DNA of 64,000 nt from the NCBI RefSeq assembly GCF_013074385.2, contig NZ_JABEYA020000006.1:62001-126000 (forward strand), written 5' to 3'. Position numbers and translations under genes: made by a program. The DNA comes from Vibrio ostreicida. GTDB lineage: Bacteria > Pseudomonadota > Gammaproteobacteria > Enterobacterales > Vibrionaceae. Positions 1 to 8,191 of the stretch are shown here, piece by piece. The notes under the pieces are model-generated. The model was not told the origin of the DNA and made no database searches. It was given only the letters and a program-made list of their open reading frames with translations. Within the stretch, counting starts at the first letter, position 1. Every line of letters begins with the position of its first letter.

Positions 1-203
1 AAAATACCAATCCCAATCCAAAGAACGCCTACATTCCTTAGCCATTCATTTTGCTCAATGCGTTCAGAACGTTTTTTAGACAAGTCACCGTAATAAAGAT
101 CGACATCACTTTTACCTGAGGCTCCTTCACAAGCGTAATTCAACCTGTCTTGTCCGAAACTAAACGTCACTTTATTTTTGCCTTTTTTTTGTACAATTTC
201 CAT
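1..203 (-). CDS. Partial small protein, probable membrane segment at the window edge
   Basis: An open frame starts at an ATG at 201-203 and runs off the left edge without a stop (67 codons visible). The protein opens MEIVQKKGKNK and is polar for about 50 residues, then turns hydrophobic (WLRNVGVLWIGIGI), which suggests a membrane segment just before the edge. I do not recognise the family. It is divergent from nothing obvious and lies about 215 bp downstream of the membrane protein at 420-878 on the same strand. Confidence 0.5.
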   Translation of the reverse strand, partial: MEIVQKKGKNKVTFSFGQDRLNYACEGASGKSDVDLYYGDLSKKRSERIEQNEWLRNVGVLWIGIGI

Positions 204-362
204 TTCAATACCTTACATCTTAGCTGTTGTTTAATTAGACCAACGGCTATACCACCAAGTCAATATTAATCAGGGGAATGGATGGTTAACCCCAATCAAA
301 CGTTGTGTTAAGGTGTTGAGCACGCAATACCGATGCTTCCGCCATCACCTTAACCACTTAAA

Positions 363-411
363 ACCCACGCATAGTCACAATTTCACGCGTGCTGAGTCAC
401 TCTTGAACAAT
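363..411 (+). repeat. 49-bp dispersed repeat, copy 1
   Basis: This stretch, beginning ACCCACGCA and containing ACGCGTGC and TCACTCTTGAAC, matches 4980-5028 at roughly 41 of 49 positions. Both copies lie in noncoding DNA beside accessory genes. I cannot assign a function; a relic of a shared mobile-element end or intergenic repeat is possible. Confidence 0.5.
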
Positions 412-419
412 GGGTTATG

Positions 420-878
420 TTACCTAGTCAGTACACCCATCATCCGATTTTTTCTTTTCCAAAGGTAGGCCCCTATGAAGTAAATCACCATATTACCTAC
501 GGCAAGTATTATATTTTCAACTGAATACAAATGCCCAACCAAAAAAGAGCCAAGTGCTGAATTAATTAATGACAATATAGCTACATTTCTATATTCATGG
601 ATTTCAGACACCTTTGCACAAAAATATCCGGCATAACAGGAAACGAGACTTATTAGAAAGAAGCCAGAAAGGTATAAAGGTGACATAAGATCCATACCCG
701 TCAACGTTTCGAGCACTTGTGTTTCATTTAAACCATTGTTCATTAGCTGAAGTGTATACAAAAATATACATGCCATGAATAGGACGGCGGAGCCTATGAT
801 GTCGATTAAGAATGCGAGAGTAATTGCTTTAACGGCATGCCCTTTTTTATTCGTTATTTTTTTCAGTTCGAGTTCCAT
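420..878 (-). CDS. Small four-helix membrane protein, unknown
   Basis: The 152-residue protein has about four hydrophobic helices (near residues 17-42, 60-85, 92-115 and 118-138) and ends in a basic tail (WKRKNR). I chose the ATG at 876-878 (MELELKKITNKKG) over an upstream ATG at 966-968, because the extra 30 residues look non-native and the helices begin soon after MELELKK. No catalytic motif is visible and I do not recognise the family. It lies just beside a core-repeat array at 992-1100, as many accessory genes here do. Confidence 0.55.
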   Translation of the reverse strand: MELELKKITNKKGHAVKAITLAFLIDIIGSAVLFMACIFLYTLQLMNNGLNETQVLETLTGMDLMSPLYLSGFFLISLVSCYAGYFCAKVSEIHEYRNVAILSLINSALGSFLVGHLYSVENIILAVGNMVIYFIGAYLWKRKNRMMGVLTR

Positions 879-991
879 ATTAGTATCTTTAGTTAATATC
901 ATAAGACAGAGGTATGCATGGTAACATAAAGCTCCATTGAGTGAATGGGATGTAGTGGCATAGTGCATTTTGTTGGGGTAATTAAGCGTTT

Positions 992-1100
992 AACTTACTC
1001 AACTTACTGGCAACGTACTGAACTTACTGGCGAATTTACTGAGGCGAATTTACTGGGGCGAATTTACTGGGACAGGCACCGTTCTGAGTAGGGTGTGTCC
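992..1100 (+). repeat. Core GGGACAGGCACC with tandemly repeated flank (aayttactgg)
   Basis: Five to seven imperfect copies of a ~10-14 bp unit ending in TTACTGG run up to a core GGGACAGGCACC at 1069-1080. After ten bases comes GGGTGTGTCC (1091-1100), which is nearly the reverse complement of the core, so 1070-1100 can fold as a REP-like imperfect hairpin. The tandem units stop exactly at the core. The last unit and everything to 1317 are copied at 2215-2471. Confidence 0.75.
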
Positions 1101-1173
1101 TCGTTATTTTATGTAGTCTAAGGGGGCGAAAGCCCGCCTGTTTGGTGCTTATTCTGGACTAAAAGCCTCCCCA

Positions 1174-1494
1174 TTAATGCCATAGGCCCGAAGGAATATT
1201 CCTTGGGTCTCTCGGCAGCTTTCTAAGCCCCGCCTCACTTTTCAGGTACATCTTTTTAAAGTGCTCGCGTCTGGCTCCCCAAGCTGGCATTTTGCTTAGC
1301 AAAGAGACGGCGCTTTGCATCTCTTGTGACTCAAACGCGTATCCTTTAGCCAATAGCTCTTCAAGGATCGGGTACAAGTCTCGATACGCGTGGTCTGCGG
1401 CACTTTTGTTAGAAATCTGATCTTTCATTTTGAGGAGCAAGGTCGCTAAGGGACCGCCTTGGCTCAACTCTTTTATCATGCTAGTTGCGCTCAT
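1174..1494 (-). CDS. Hypothetical 106-residue protein
   Basis: A soluble, basic protein (opens MSATSMIKELSQGG) without a signal peptide or membrane helix; family not recognised. It overlaps the end of the neighbouring membrane-protein gene by 14 bp (1481-1494), so the two are probably cotranscribed. Its 3' end (codons from about AVSLLSKMP onward) is duplicated at 2313-2471. In this copy the frame ends TGG CAT TAA, while the duplicate has CAA in place of the stop. The gene sits between two core-repeat arrays. Confidence 0.5.
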   Translation of the reverse strand: MSATSMIKELSQGGPLATLLLKMKDQISNKSAADHAYRDLYPILEELLAKGYAFESQEMQSAVSLLSKMPAWGARREHFKKMYLKSEAGLRKLPRDPRNIPSGLWH

Positions 1495-1837
1495 TTATAA
1501 CCTTTACGATGAATAAATTAAGGAGTAACTGGATAGAAAACATAGTCCAGTAATCAGGTGGTAGCGTTTGGTCTCGATAGATGTAGGCTGGGTATACAGC
1601 TTCGAGCACTGTTATGGCAATGAACAAGAACGAGTAATATTTAATGAACGTAGGACTAAAAATCGACGCATCACGCCACTTTGCAAATAGTGCTACTATT
1701 GCGATGTAGGCCGTTAACGTAGAGACAAAAGTGATAGCCTGCTCTACTTCATAGCCATAGGTGTTCGAAGCGTTTAGAAAAGCTGAGCCTAGCATCAAGA
1801 TAGAGAGCGGCACTACGAACTTAAGCTTATTAATCAC
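1481..1837 (-). CDS. Small membrane protein, unknown
   Basis: 118 residues with about four hydrophobic helices (residues 5-22, 32-50, 62-82, 95-112); opens MINKLKFVVPLSILMLGSAF. It is the upstream member of a two-gene unit and overlaps the following 106-residue gene by 14 bp. No recognised family. The pair is enclosed by core-repeat sites at 1069-1100 and 1981-1991. Confidence 0.55.
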   Translation of the reverse strand: MINKLKFVVPLSILMLGSAFLNASNTYGYEVEQAITFVSTLTAYIAIVALFAKWRDASIFSPTFIKYYSFLFIAITVLEAVYPAYIYRDQTLPPDYWTMFSIQLLLNLFIVKVINERN

Positions 1838-1972
1838 TGTGACTCCAAATGTATGATTATTTCAAGCGCATCATACTCACAGTTGCAAGGAGTTTTATAT
1901 TTTTGAGCAATATTATCGAGCCCAGTCACATCGTAAGCGTAAGATTTTATTATGTTATTTCTATCATTAAAG

Positions 1973-2186
1973 TAAATTCAGGACACACACCGTAATCCCA
2001 CACCGTCATCCTGAAGGGGGGAGTGGCATAGTTAATTGGGCTTTCTGTGTTTGCGATAACCCGAAGTTTCACTCAGTTGTACTGGTCTATCCTGTCCCTG
2101 ACCACGTTCTGCGCCCTAGACTCGGTGTTCACTTTGTCGTGCTTTAATCAGCAAACCACTTAGCGCAATTAACGGAATATTGGTGG
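1973..2186 (+). mobile_element. Displaced copy of the DoxX-gene 3' region behind a GGACACACACC core
   Basis: From TAAATTCAGGACACACACC this segment copies 14450-14657 almost base for base (one substitution after the core and a short indel near 2076-2085). The copied DNA includes the last ~23 codons of the DoxX-like gene read on the minus strand. It stops in mid-codon at TTGGTGG (2186), where it joins a different array of AATTTACTGG units. The first 73 bp (1973-2045) are also found, identical, at 12955-13027. Left ends agree between copies and right ends differ, as expected for one-ended copying from the core. Confidence 0.75.
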
Positions 2187-2214
2187 AATTTACTGGGACA
2201 AATTTACTGGCACA

Positions 2215-2471
2215 AATTTACTGGGACAGGCACCGTTCTGAGTAGGGTGTGTCCTCGTTATTTTATGTAGTCTAAGGGGGCGAAAGCCCGCCTGTTTGGT
2301 GCTTATTCTGGACTAAAAGCCTCCCCATTGATGCCATAGGCCCGAAGGAATATTCCTTGGGTCTCTCGGCAGCTTTCTAAGCCCCGCCTCACTTTTCAGG
2401 TACATCTTTTTAAAGTGCTCGCGTCTGGCTCCCCAAGCTGGCATTTTGCTTAGCAAAGAGACGGCGCTTTG
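2215..2471 (+). repeat. 257-bp duplicate of 1061-1317 carrying a gene fragment
   Basis: This segment repeats 1061-1317 with a single substitution seen (ATTGATGCC versus ATTAATGCC). It begins within the TTACTGG unit, contains the core pair GGGACAGGCACC/GGGTGTGTCC, and ends abruptly at GGCGCTTTG inside the copied gene; the DNA after that is a new tandem array of TAGAACTTG units. The copied piece encodes the last ~45 residues of the 106-residue protein and reads through its lost stop. It is not a functional gene. Confidence 0.8.
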
Positions 2472-2567
2472 TAGAACTTGAGTTGTAGAACTTGGACAGA
2501 ACTTGGGACAGTCACCTAAGTCAGTCCTATGGACAGAACTTGGGACAGTCACCTAAGTCAGTCCTAT
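2472..2567 (+). repeat. GGGACAGTCACC core array with perfect 37-bp tandem duplication
   Basis: Three TAGAACTTG-type units (2472-2493) lead into a 37-bp block (2494-2530) that is repeated exactly at 2531-2567. Each block contains GGGACAGTCACC, a variant of the core seen elsewhere (2505-2516 and 2542-2553). Here the duplicated unit spans the core instead of lying only on one side. Confidence 0.8.
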
Positions 2568-2660
2568 TAAGTGGCTAAAACACGGACCGTAAGTGGTTAT
2601 AATAACGCCAAAAAATAGGCGTAGGGCAGAGAGTCCCTTTAATGGACATTACGAAGAAAA

Positions 2661-2735
2661 GTGCCTGTCCCTGTAAGCGCTTTCCTGTCCCTGTAAGCGC
2701 TGTAAGCGTAGTGAGCGTTTCCTGTAAGCGTTTTA
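2661..2735 (+). repeat. GTGCCTGTCC core with repeated CTGTAAGCG flank
   Basis: A GTGCCTGTCC core at 2661-2670 is followed by four to five copies of CTGTAAGCG, two of them with part of the core (CCTGTCC) attached. The repeated unit is unrelated to the units at 1 kb and 2.5 kb. The surrounding 2568-2821 shows no gene. Confidence 0.7.
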
Positions 2736-2821
2736 AGTGTCTACAAGATATTGATGGTGAGCATAACCCCTGCGTGTACGGCAAAGTTCCTTAATTCAAT
2801 ACCCAGTCTTATGGGAGAAGA

Positions 2822-3862
2822 TCACTTAGGGGGCATCTCTATTTTTCGATATTCACTTGGTGTCATCCCCGTCATTCTTGAAAACTCGCGGTTAAAGTTG
2901 GACTTGGTCTGAAAACCGGAGTTCATGAATATTTGGGTAATGGTATCTTGTGACGTCATCAAAACGTATTTAGCGTGATCGATACGATACTCATTGATGA
3001 TTTTAGAAATGTTCTGCTGGTGGACCTGATTGACCGCGATTGAAATCTGTTTTGCGGGCACACCTAACCTGCGTGCAAGTTTGGAAAGCGTCAGCTCTGG
3101 GTCGAGGTAAAGTGAGTCTTGGCGAATCTTAGCATCTAATAGAGAAGTGATTTCTTGAGCACGCTCCTTGGTCATGCTCGGGCAGCGGGTTGGCTCCTCA
3201 CTATGACAGTGTCGTTGTTTTGATAGTGATTCCGCTGAAACAGGCGTATTGATCCCAGCCACGACTACCGCTATCGATAACACGGGCAACAGAGTTAAAT
3301 GTGCCGCAGTGAGGATGTAAAGAGACCATTCCCCTTGGTTGAACGCAAAATCTAAAGACATGAAAGTATCCACAAACGCGGAAAAGATCAGCATCCACCC
3401 AGCGATACTCTCTGCTTTCTTTACCCCTTCCCAATTTCCTAATGAGACATTAATCAGCGCCTTTTCTTTGGACGATAAGCGGATCAGTGCCACTCCATAT
3501 CCAACGTAAATTAAGGTAAGGACTTCATCGAGCGGCAGTGCCAAGTAAGATTGAGTGATAGAGATAAAAGCCACCAGCAATGGCGCAATGAGATGTTGAA
3601 TGGGCAAGAAGCCTTTATCACGACTTGCAAGGGCAAACGTATACCACGCAGCAATCGGAATTATCGAAGCAAGAATAGGCTGTGCCATGCTGAAGACGCC
3701 TAACTCAAATGTCCAGCGCAAACCGATCATTGCTGTTGTCGTCGCACATAGACCTAAAAACAGGCTAGCAACTCTCGCTTGTTGACCCACTCGGATGAAA
3801 AGGGTGATCGCCAGTAATCCGAGTAACATAGAGACAACGAACGGAACGGGAATGGTAAGCAT
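2822..3862 (-). CDS. AraC-family regulator with a membrane sensor domain
   Basis: 346 residues. The N-terminal ~200 residues hold about six to seven membrane helices (starting MLTIPVPFVVSMLLGLLAI). The C-terminal ~100 residues form an AraC-type double helix-turn-helix, with LSKLARRLGVPAKQISIAVNQ and the conserved tail FQTKSNFNREFSRMTGMTPSEYR. Membrane-bound AraC regulators of this type control nearby or stress genes in response to envelope signals; the ligand is unknown. The gene is divergent from DUF805 at 4048. Confidence 0.85.
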   Translation of the reverse strand: MLTIPVPFVVSMLLGLLAITLFIRVGQQARVASLFLGLCATTTAMIGLRWTFELGVFSMAQPILASIIPIAAWYTFALASRDKGFLPIQHLIAPLLVAFISITQSYLALPLDEVLTLIYVGYGVALIRLSSKEKALINVSLGNWEGVKKAESIAGWMLIFSAFVDTFMSLDFAFNQGEWSLYILTAAHLTLLPVLSIAVVVAGINTPVSAESLSKQRHCHSEEPTRCPSMTKERAQEITSLLDAKIRQDSLYLDPELTLSKLARRLGVPAKQISIAVNQVHQQNISKIINEYRIDHAKYVLMTSQDTITQIFMNSGFQTKSNFNREFSRMTGMTPSEYRKIEMPPK

Positions 3863-4047
3863 AGTGGGTCCTAGATGAATAAAAGGGTACTTTATTGAGT
3901 ATCATTAATGGTAACCCAATGAAATATAATTAAAACTCAAACATAGACCAATACCCGTTTTGAGACGACCTAAAACCCGTTTGAGGACGCTTAACCCCCG
4001 ATTTGAGAGCAAAATGTGGCCGTCAATCGATAAAGGAGGTGACATTT

Positions 4048-4383
4048 ATGCTGTTCTATTTTCTCGCTTGGAAAAGAAGCTTAGATTTTTCGGGCCATTC
4101 GTCCCGTAAAGAATTTTGGGTGTTTATATTGGGTCATGCACTGGTGACTATCGGATGTATTACCGCAGATATCATGATGGATATGGTCATTTGGTTTGGC
4201 ATAATTTATGACGTTGTCAGTGTCATACCTATGCTTTCCGCAATCGTACGTCGACTGCACGATATTGGCAAATCAGGTTATTGGGGCTGGGTCTTTTTCA
4301 TTCCGCTATTCGGGCCGTTTCTGCTGATCTATTGGTTAGTGCAACCGACCAATACTCAAATAAATGGGGAGACCTTTGTATGA
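4048..4383 (+). CDS. DUF805 inner-membrane protein
   Basis: 111 residues from the ATG at 4048, preceded by a strong ribosome-binding site (AAAGGAGGTGA). Family hallmarks are the opening FYFLAWKRSLDFSGHSSRKEFW, the RLHDIGKSGYWGW motif and the closing LVQPT. Three or four membrane helices. DUF805 proteins are widespread small inner-membrane proteins of unknown function. Its stop codon overlaps the ATG of the next gene (ATGA), so the two are translationally coupled. Confidence 0.9.
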   Translation: MLFYFLAWKRSLDFSGHSSRKEFWVFILGHALVTIGCITADIMMDMVIWFGIIYDVVSVIPMLSAIVRRLHDIGKSGYWGWVFFIPLFGPFLLIYWLVQPTNTQINGETFV

Positions 4384-4862
4384 AAAGAGTCATCATTCTC
4401 AATATGCTCTTATCTGTTTTTATCTCACAGTTCAGTTACGCCTTAACCGCACCACCTTCAGGTGCGTTGGGTGTTCTAACGGTAGACAATATGAGGCAAG
4501 GACAGCTCTTTAGGCTGAACGGGCGGGTCGGAGAAGCAAACTATACATTTACTCATCAAGACAAGAAAACATGTAGTGTGAAAGTGCCTGTTGCTGTAGG
4601 CAGCCTTTCTGAAGCAAACTTGGGTATCACAAAAACGAAAGGTCTTACTATCGTCGTGTTGAGCCAGCGACTCAATAAGGCGCTTATACAAGGAAAACGG
4701 GTAATGAGTATCGACTGGCATTTCGCAAGACAAGCGGAGGCCGATAATGTCGACGGTCTGATTGTCAGTGGCATTAGCCCTAATGAGAGTTTCGTCCTAA
4801 ATTCTAGGAGACGGTGGATTTCTTGGTTTTTGGGGAAAAGCCAAAGTGCAGTTTGCCGCTGA
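4380..4862 (+). CDS. Secreted hypothetical protein
   Basis: 160 residues from the ATG at 4380, which overlaps the DUF805 stop. The start MKRVIILNMLLSVFISQFSYA is a typical signal peptide with cleavage after SYA, so the product is likely periplasmic. One cysteine (KTCSVKV) lies near the middle. I do not recognise the family. The overlap says it works with, or is expressed alongside, the DUF805 protein. Confidence 0.65.
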   Translation: MKRVIILNMLLSVFISQFSYALTAPPSGALGVLTVDNMRQGQLFRLNGRVGEANYTFTHQDKKTCSVKVPVAVGSLSEANLGITKTKGLTIVVLSQRLNKALIQGKRVMSIDWHFARQAEADNVDGLIVSGISPNESFVLNSRRRWISWFLGKSQSAVCR

Positions 4863-4979
4863 CGAAGGGGGCTAAGTTGTCAATCCATGGTCTTGTGATC
4901 TTGATTGGAATCGGCCCCTTTTCAAATTGCTGTGGTCAGGAAAAATCACTGTAGTTATGAGAAGCGGGTTCATTCAGTA

Positions 4980-5028
4980 ACCCACGCACAGTAAAAATAC
5001 CACGCGTGCCGAATCACTCTTGAACGAT
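4980..5028 (+). repeat. 49-bp dispersed repeat, copy 2
   Basis: Diverged second copy of the sequence at 363-411, sharing ACCCACGCA, CACGCGTGC and TCACTCTTGAAC. The copy overlaps the open 5' end of the following truncated gene, so the junction between repeat and gene lies near 5025. Confidence 0.5.
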
Positions 5029-5030
5029 TA

Positions 5031-5468
5031 CTTGCAGCAGAAAAACGCCGATATGAACAGTTTGGGGCACTTGGCGGAGTCAACAATGTGCGAATATCTG
5101 ATTCTATTATCGAAAATGGTAGAGTAACTGAATTAAGCTTGGTCAATATTATGAGTGAACTTTCAATAAATGCGGGGCAAGGAGGTCGAATTGAAGCTGT
5201 AGTATTTATAGGTGAATATTTTGATAAAGCCTATCAATGGTTGACAAACCCGAATGGACCTTATAGAAGCCCTGACAGGCAACCTTATGATGCTACAGAT
5301 TTTAATTGTATGCAGTTTGCATTGGATCTACTTGATGCGCTTGATATAGAAACGCATTGGGCGGGGCTTATTGTAAAACCTGATGAAGAAATGGAAGAAC
5401 TTCAAGAAGATTACAAAGACCTTAGATATTCACCAGGCAGCAGAACCTTGGAAATAGAAAATGACTAA
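5031..5468 (+). CDS. 5'-truncated gene; possible Cys-hydrolase-like C-terminal domain
   Basis: The frame is open from 4995 but has no ATG; coding sense appears from about 5031 (LLAAEKRRYEQFGALGG). A GTG at 5088 could start a 126-residue product. The motif TDFNCMQFALDLLDAL followed by a histidine (ETHWAG) resembles the Cys-His layout of papain-like or NlpC-type hydrolases, but this is only suggestive. It reads like the C-terminal end of a larger modular protein cut off by recombination near the 49-bp repeat. It overlaps the next gene by 8 bp. Confidence 0.4.
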   Translation, partial: LAAEKRRYEQFGALGGVNNVRISDSIIENGRVTELSLVNIMSELSINAGQGGRIEAVVFIGEYFDKAYQWLTNPNGPYRSPDRQPYDATDFNCMQFALDLLDALDIETHWAGLIVKPDEEMEELQEDYKDLRYSPGSRTLEIEND

Positions 5469-5841
5469 ACCCCTTAAAATAATTTTAGGACTTGTAAGCA
5501 TCATTCTATTAGTTATCGCGACAGCGATAATAAATTTTCATCTTAAGACTCAATCTGCAGCGTATGTTGATGAACTCGGTGAAACTAGACTGAAAGGCTA
5601 TCCAACAGCAAGGTTTCTAGGAGGTAAAGCTTTCGGATGGTTTATAGTGCAAGAGCCAACACAAGATGCAGTAATTATAACTGTTCTATCAGAGAGTGGT
5701 AACGTTCAAGGGCGCTATGAGCTGATGGTTCCAGAATCCAAACGTGATGATTTCACGACAACAGATATCGTGTTTTTCAATAATGAAGTTTTTACTCTCT
5801 CAGATGGTAGTACGCTCAATGGCATACTGTTAGCAGAATAG
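5461..5841 (+). CDS. Membrane-anchored small protein, possible immunity partner
   Basis: 126 residues: an N-terminal membrane anchor (about residues 5-24) followed by a ~100-residue extracytoplasmic domain without cysteines. The ATG overlaps the end of the preceding gene by 8 bp. A truncated toxin-like C-terminal piece followed by an overlapping anchored protein is the layout of effector-immunity pairs, but there is no direct evidence. Family not recognised. Confidence 0.5.
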   Translation: MTKPLKIILGLVSIILLVIATAIINFHLKTQSAAYVDELGETRLKGYPTARFLGGKAFGWFIVQEPTQDAVIITVLSESGNVQGRYELMVPESKRDDFTTTDIVFFNNEVFTLSDGSTLNGILLAE

Positions 5842-6103
5842 TAATGAATGAGTACACATGATGGCTTCTGGACAGCGGTTTAGGCAGGTTGGTAGCGCAG
5901 CTCATTTGGCACTGCATGCCATTGCCTAAATTGTTGAACAAAAATAGGCACAACGAGAGCGCATCATTGCCCTGCTGAGCATTAGAGATTTCTCGAGAAG
6001 AGCCGTATACAACGGTGAACTGCTCTTTCGCAAGGATTCAGGCCTGAGTTTTGTGAGAGAGCTGGGTGTTGATAGATTCCGTGAGATTCACTAACGTTAA
6101 TGA
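5842..6103 (+). other. Noncoding stretch with a short gene relic
   Basis: No intact gene. A 49-codon open piece around 5947-6093 (RERIIALLSIRDFSRRAV and following, to a stop at 6091-6093) has coding-like composition but no start and no recognised family. It may be a decayed neighbour of the phage-type relic that follows. Confidence 0.3.
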
Positions 6104-6408
6104 TTAGTCGTAGATGAACCGTTAATAAAATGGACGATAGCTTTGAAAAACGCCGCTACCGTCAAACATTGGGATAAGGGAGCAACCATTCCAAAAGAAT
6201 GTAAACGGCTTATGAGGATGTATAAACGGCTAGAACTCTCTTACAGTAAAGATTGGATTGGTTTAGTATGAACAGAAGCAGAATGGAGTTACCCACTGGA
6301 CAGCTGATCACTCCTCAGCAAATCTTAGCCGGAATCGGACTACTGGAGATTAAAACGTCTACTCAGCTGTTAAAACTGGCGCGCTGCATAAGTGGTATAA
6401 AAAGATAA
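6104..6408 (+). pseudogene. Frameshifted phage-regulator-like gene (DUF3653 type)
   Basis: One frame (from 6104) encodes IKWTIALKNAATVKHWDKG and then IPKECKRLMRMYKRLELSY...DWIGL before a stop; the next frame continues from 6268 with MELPTGQLITPQQILAGIG to a stop at 6406-6408. Joined, the two parts have the order seen in the short DUF3653 phage regulatory proteins of Vibrio (a helical part, a W-x-G-F-like element, then a P-x-G...tP block). A single-base shift around 6265 splits it. The family call is from memory of its motif pattern. Confidence 0.45.
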
Positions 6409-6509
6409 ATGTTATTAAGGCTCTTGTGTGAGCCTTATCAACTAGAATTGAACACTAACAAAGCAAATAAGTTAATGGCCATCCGTTTGTAGATAGCCAT
6501 CATAGTCAC

Positions 6510-6866
6510 CTAAGAAAGCAAGATGCAAAAGGCGGTCATAAAAAACAACCAGTTTAAACACATAAAAATGTCAGAAGAACACTTCTTTTCTCTTCTTCGA
6601 TGTCTTACAAGAGGATAAACCATACAGAAGTATGAGAATAGAGCACCCGCCCCCATACTATTCATAGCAATGTAGTTTTTGCTCTTAAAGCTTTCTGGCT
6701 CTTTCGCCAAGTTGTCTACTAATTGATTGATATGTTTTTTATCTCCTAAGGAATAGACGACAAAATGATAAAAATAAACTCCCCCCACGCGAAAAATAAC
6801 AAACCCAATAATGGTTTTATGTCCAACATTTATCCCCCTAGAAACTCGATCTAACACTGAAATCAT
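6510..6866 (-). CDS. Hypothetical membrane protein
   Basis: 118 residues with two or three hydrophobic segments (residues 18-40, 72-86, 102-118) around a polar middle. Opens MISVLDRVSRGINVGHKT. Family not recognised. The gene is AT-rich relative to the core genes, consistent with transferred DNA. Confidence 0.45.
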   Translation of the reverse strand: MISVLDRVSRGINVGHKTIIGFVIFRVGGVYFYHFVVYSLGDKKHINQLVDNLAKEPESFKSKNYIAMNSMGAGALFSYFCMVYPLVRHRRREKKCSSDIFMCLNWLFFMTAFCILLS

Positions 6867-6991
6867 TGAAAATGGGCTTATTTATATACTCTTCAATATC
6901 ATCAGGTATTTCTTTCTCAATATTGCTTTCAATTTTTTCAAAAAATAGGATCTGCACCATAGATGCCCACTCCATAAACAACAATCTATCC

Positions 6992-7592
6992 TTATGTGTG
7001 AATCGTAGAGAACTGCGTTTCAGGGGGAAGGGCAAGGTCACTTTCTATCTGAACCGGATCATAGAAACGAGCAGACTGAAATCTCACCAAACGATGTTGT
7101 CCTTCTAGGACCTTGTTGACGTACTCATCTCGTTTCTTTCGCTTGCTCCACTTGTGAGTGCTATCGTCTAATTCAATCACAGCCATAACCTTAGTTTGAC
7201 AATCTGTGATCACAAAGTCCATTCTCTTGGCCCACGCCCGAGAATTTTTTTCCAATCGACGGGCTGAACCAGCGCCATCAAAGAAACCTGACAATGAATA
7301 TCATAGTCAGATGGGATCGCCTGTTTCAAAGCAAGGTGAAAGTTCCGTTCATTTTTCGTCGTCAGATGGGAAGAGCGTTTGTGCTGTGGAAACGACTCTT
7401 GCTCAGCAGTGCAGGGGATCACGTCAAAATTATCTTGCATCTTACGCGCAGAATAGGGGTGTTTTTTTAATGGCGTTCGCCGAGAGGTACTCCTTAACTT
7501 TTCGATTTTCTAGGTCGCCCTAAAATGAAAGAAATATAACCAAGACAGGCAATGATCATAAGTAAAACTGAGAAGCTCATTTCATACTCCAT
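6992..7592 (-). pseudogene. DUF2726 nuclease-like gene, broken by frameshifts
   Basis: Three frames must be joined. The start (7592 or 7580) encodes a membrane anchor (MSFSVLLMIIACLGYISFI) and stops after RKSKS. A second frame (to about 7250) has NERNFHLALKQAIPSDYDI, and a third has VMAVIELDDSTHKWSKRKKRD. That order (anchor, NFYxALKxA, then an ELDD-containing catalytic core) is the DUF2726 family, which has a topoisomerase/restriction-type nuclease fold. One break lies in a run of seven T at 7246-7252 and another near 7470-7510. Confidence 0.65.
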
Positions 7593-8191
7593 TATGTGCA
7601 TAAATCCATCACTATAGTACAATCGGGGGGGGGGAATGCTGACGCGCTGCGCTTGTCGGATTTGATGGAGGCAATGTTAAGCCGCTTTTGCCCCATTTCT
7701 TGTTAGATCAAATGCTCTACACATTTTAGGGGCGTGCGTTTTACCTACAAAATCTAATATCAAGTTCATGGATAATTTACTTACCATCTTTACTTTCTTT
7801 TCTGTATATATACAGTTTATTAAGTTTGAATATGGAAAGTGGCATGTTTTATTGAGTGCTTGGTCTCGCTTTACCGATGGTTGTTTTTGTAAGTCATTGT
7901 TTCTTAAAGGCTTGTGCTTTTCCCATCTTGGATAACACGCATTGTTAAAAAGAGATAACATGCCAGCGTGTTTTTATGTGAGGATAGAGTACAAATCTCG
8001 ATGTATTTTTTCTAATTTTTAGTGGGTTATGATAAATTAATCGAAAGTCGGGCAGGGAGAAAAACGAGACTGCCTGTTATTAATAATGTTAGCTTTTTGG
8101 TACCAAACTATCAGAATTTACGATTCAAATTGTAATGTATAATACTGTATGTAATGTCAGTGTTTTACTCACATATAATGGAACTGTTTTT
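7593..8191 (+). other. AT-rich noncoding stretch
   Basis: No convincing gene. A run of ten G lies at 7625-7634. A 94-codon minus-strand frame at 7677-7961 lacks coding character. The last ~80 bp probably hold the promoter for the gene starting at 8192. Confidence 0.4.

Noticed and set aside
2313..2552. A 79-codon minus-strand gene
   Set aside because: It is a copied gene end read together with tandem repeat units and has lost its natural stop.
7625..7634. Ten-G run as a phase-variation tract
   Set aside because: It lies in noncoding DNA with no nearby start or evident promoter spacing, so no role can be supported.
7677..7961. A 94-codon minus-strand gene
   Set aside because: No ribosome-binding site, no coding character and no recognisable domain.
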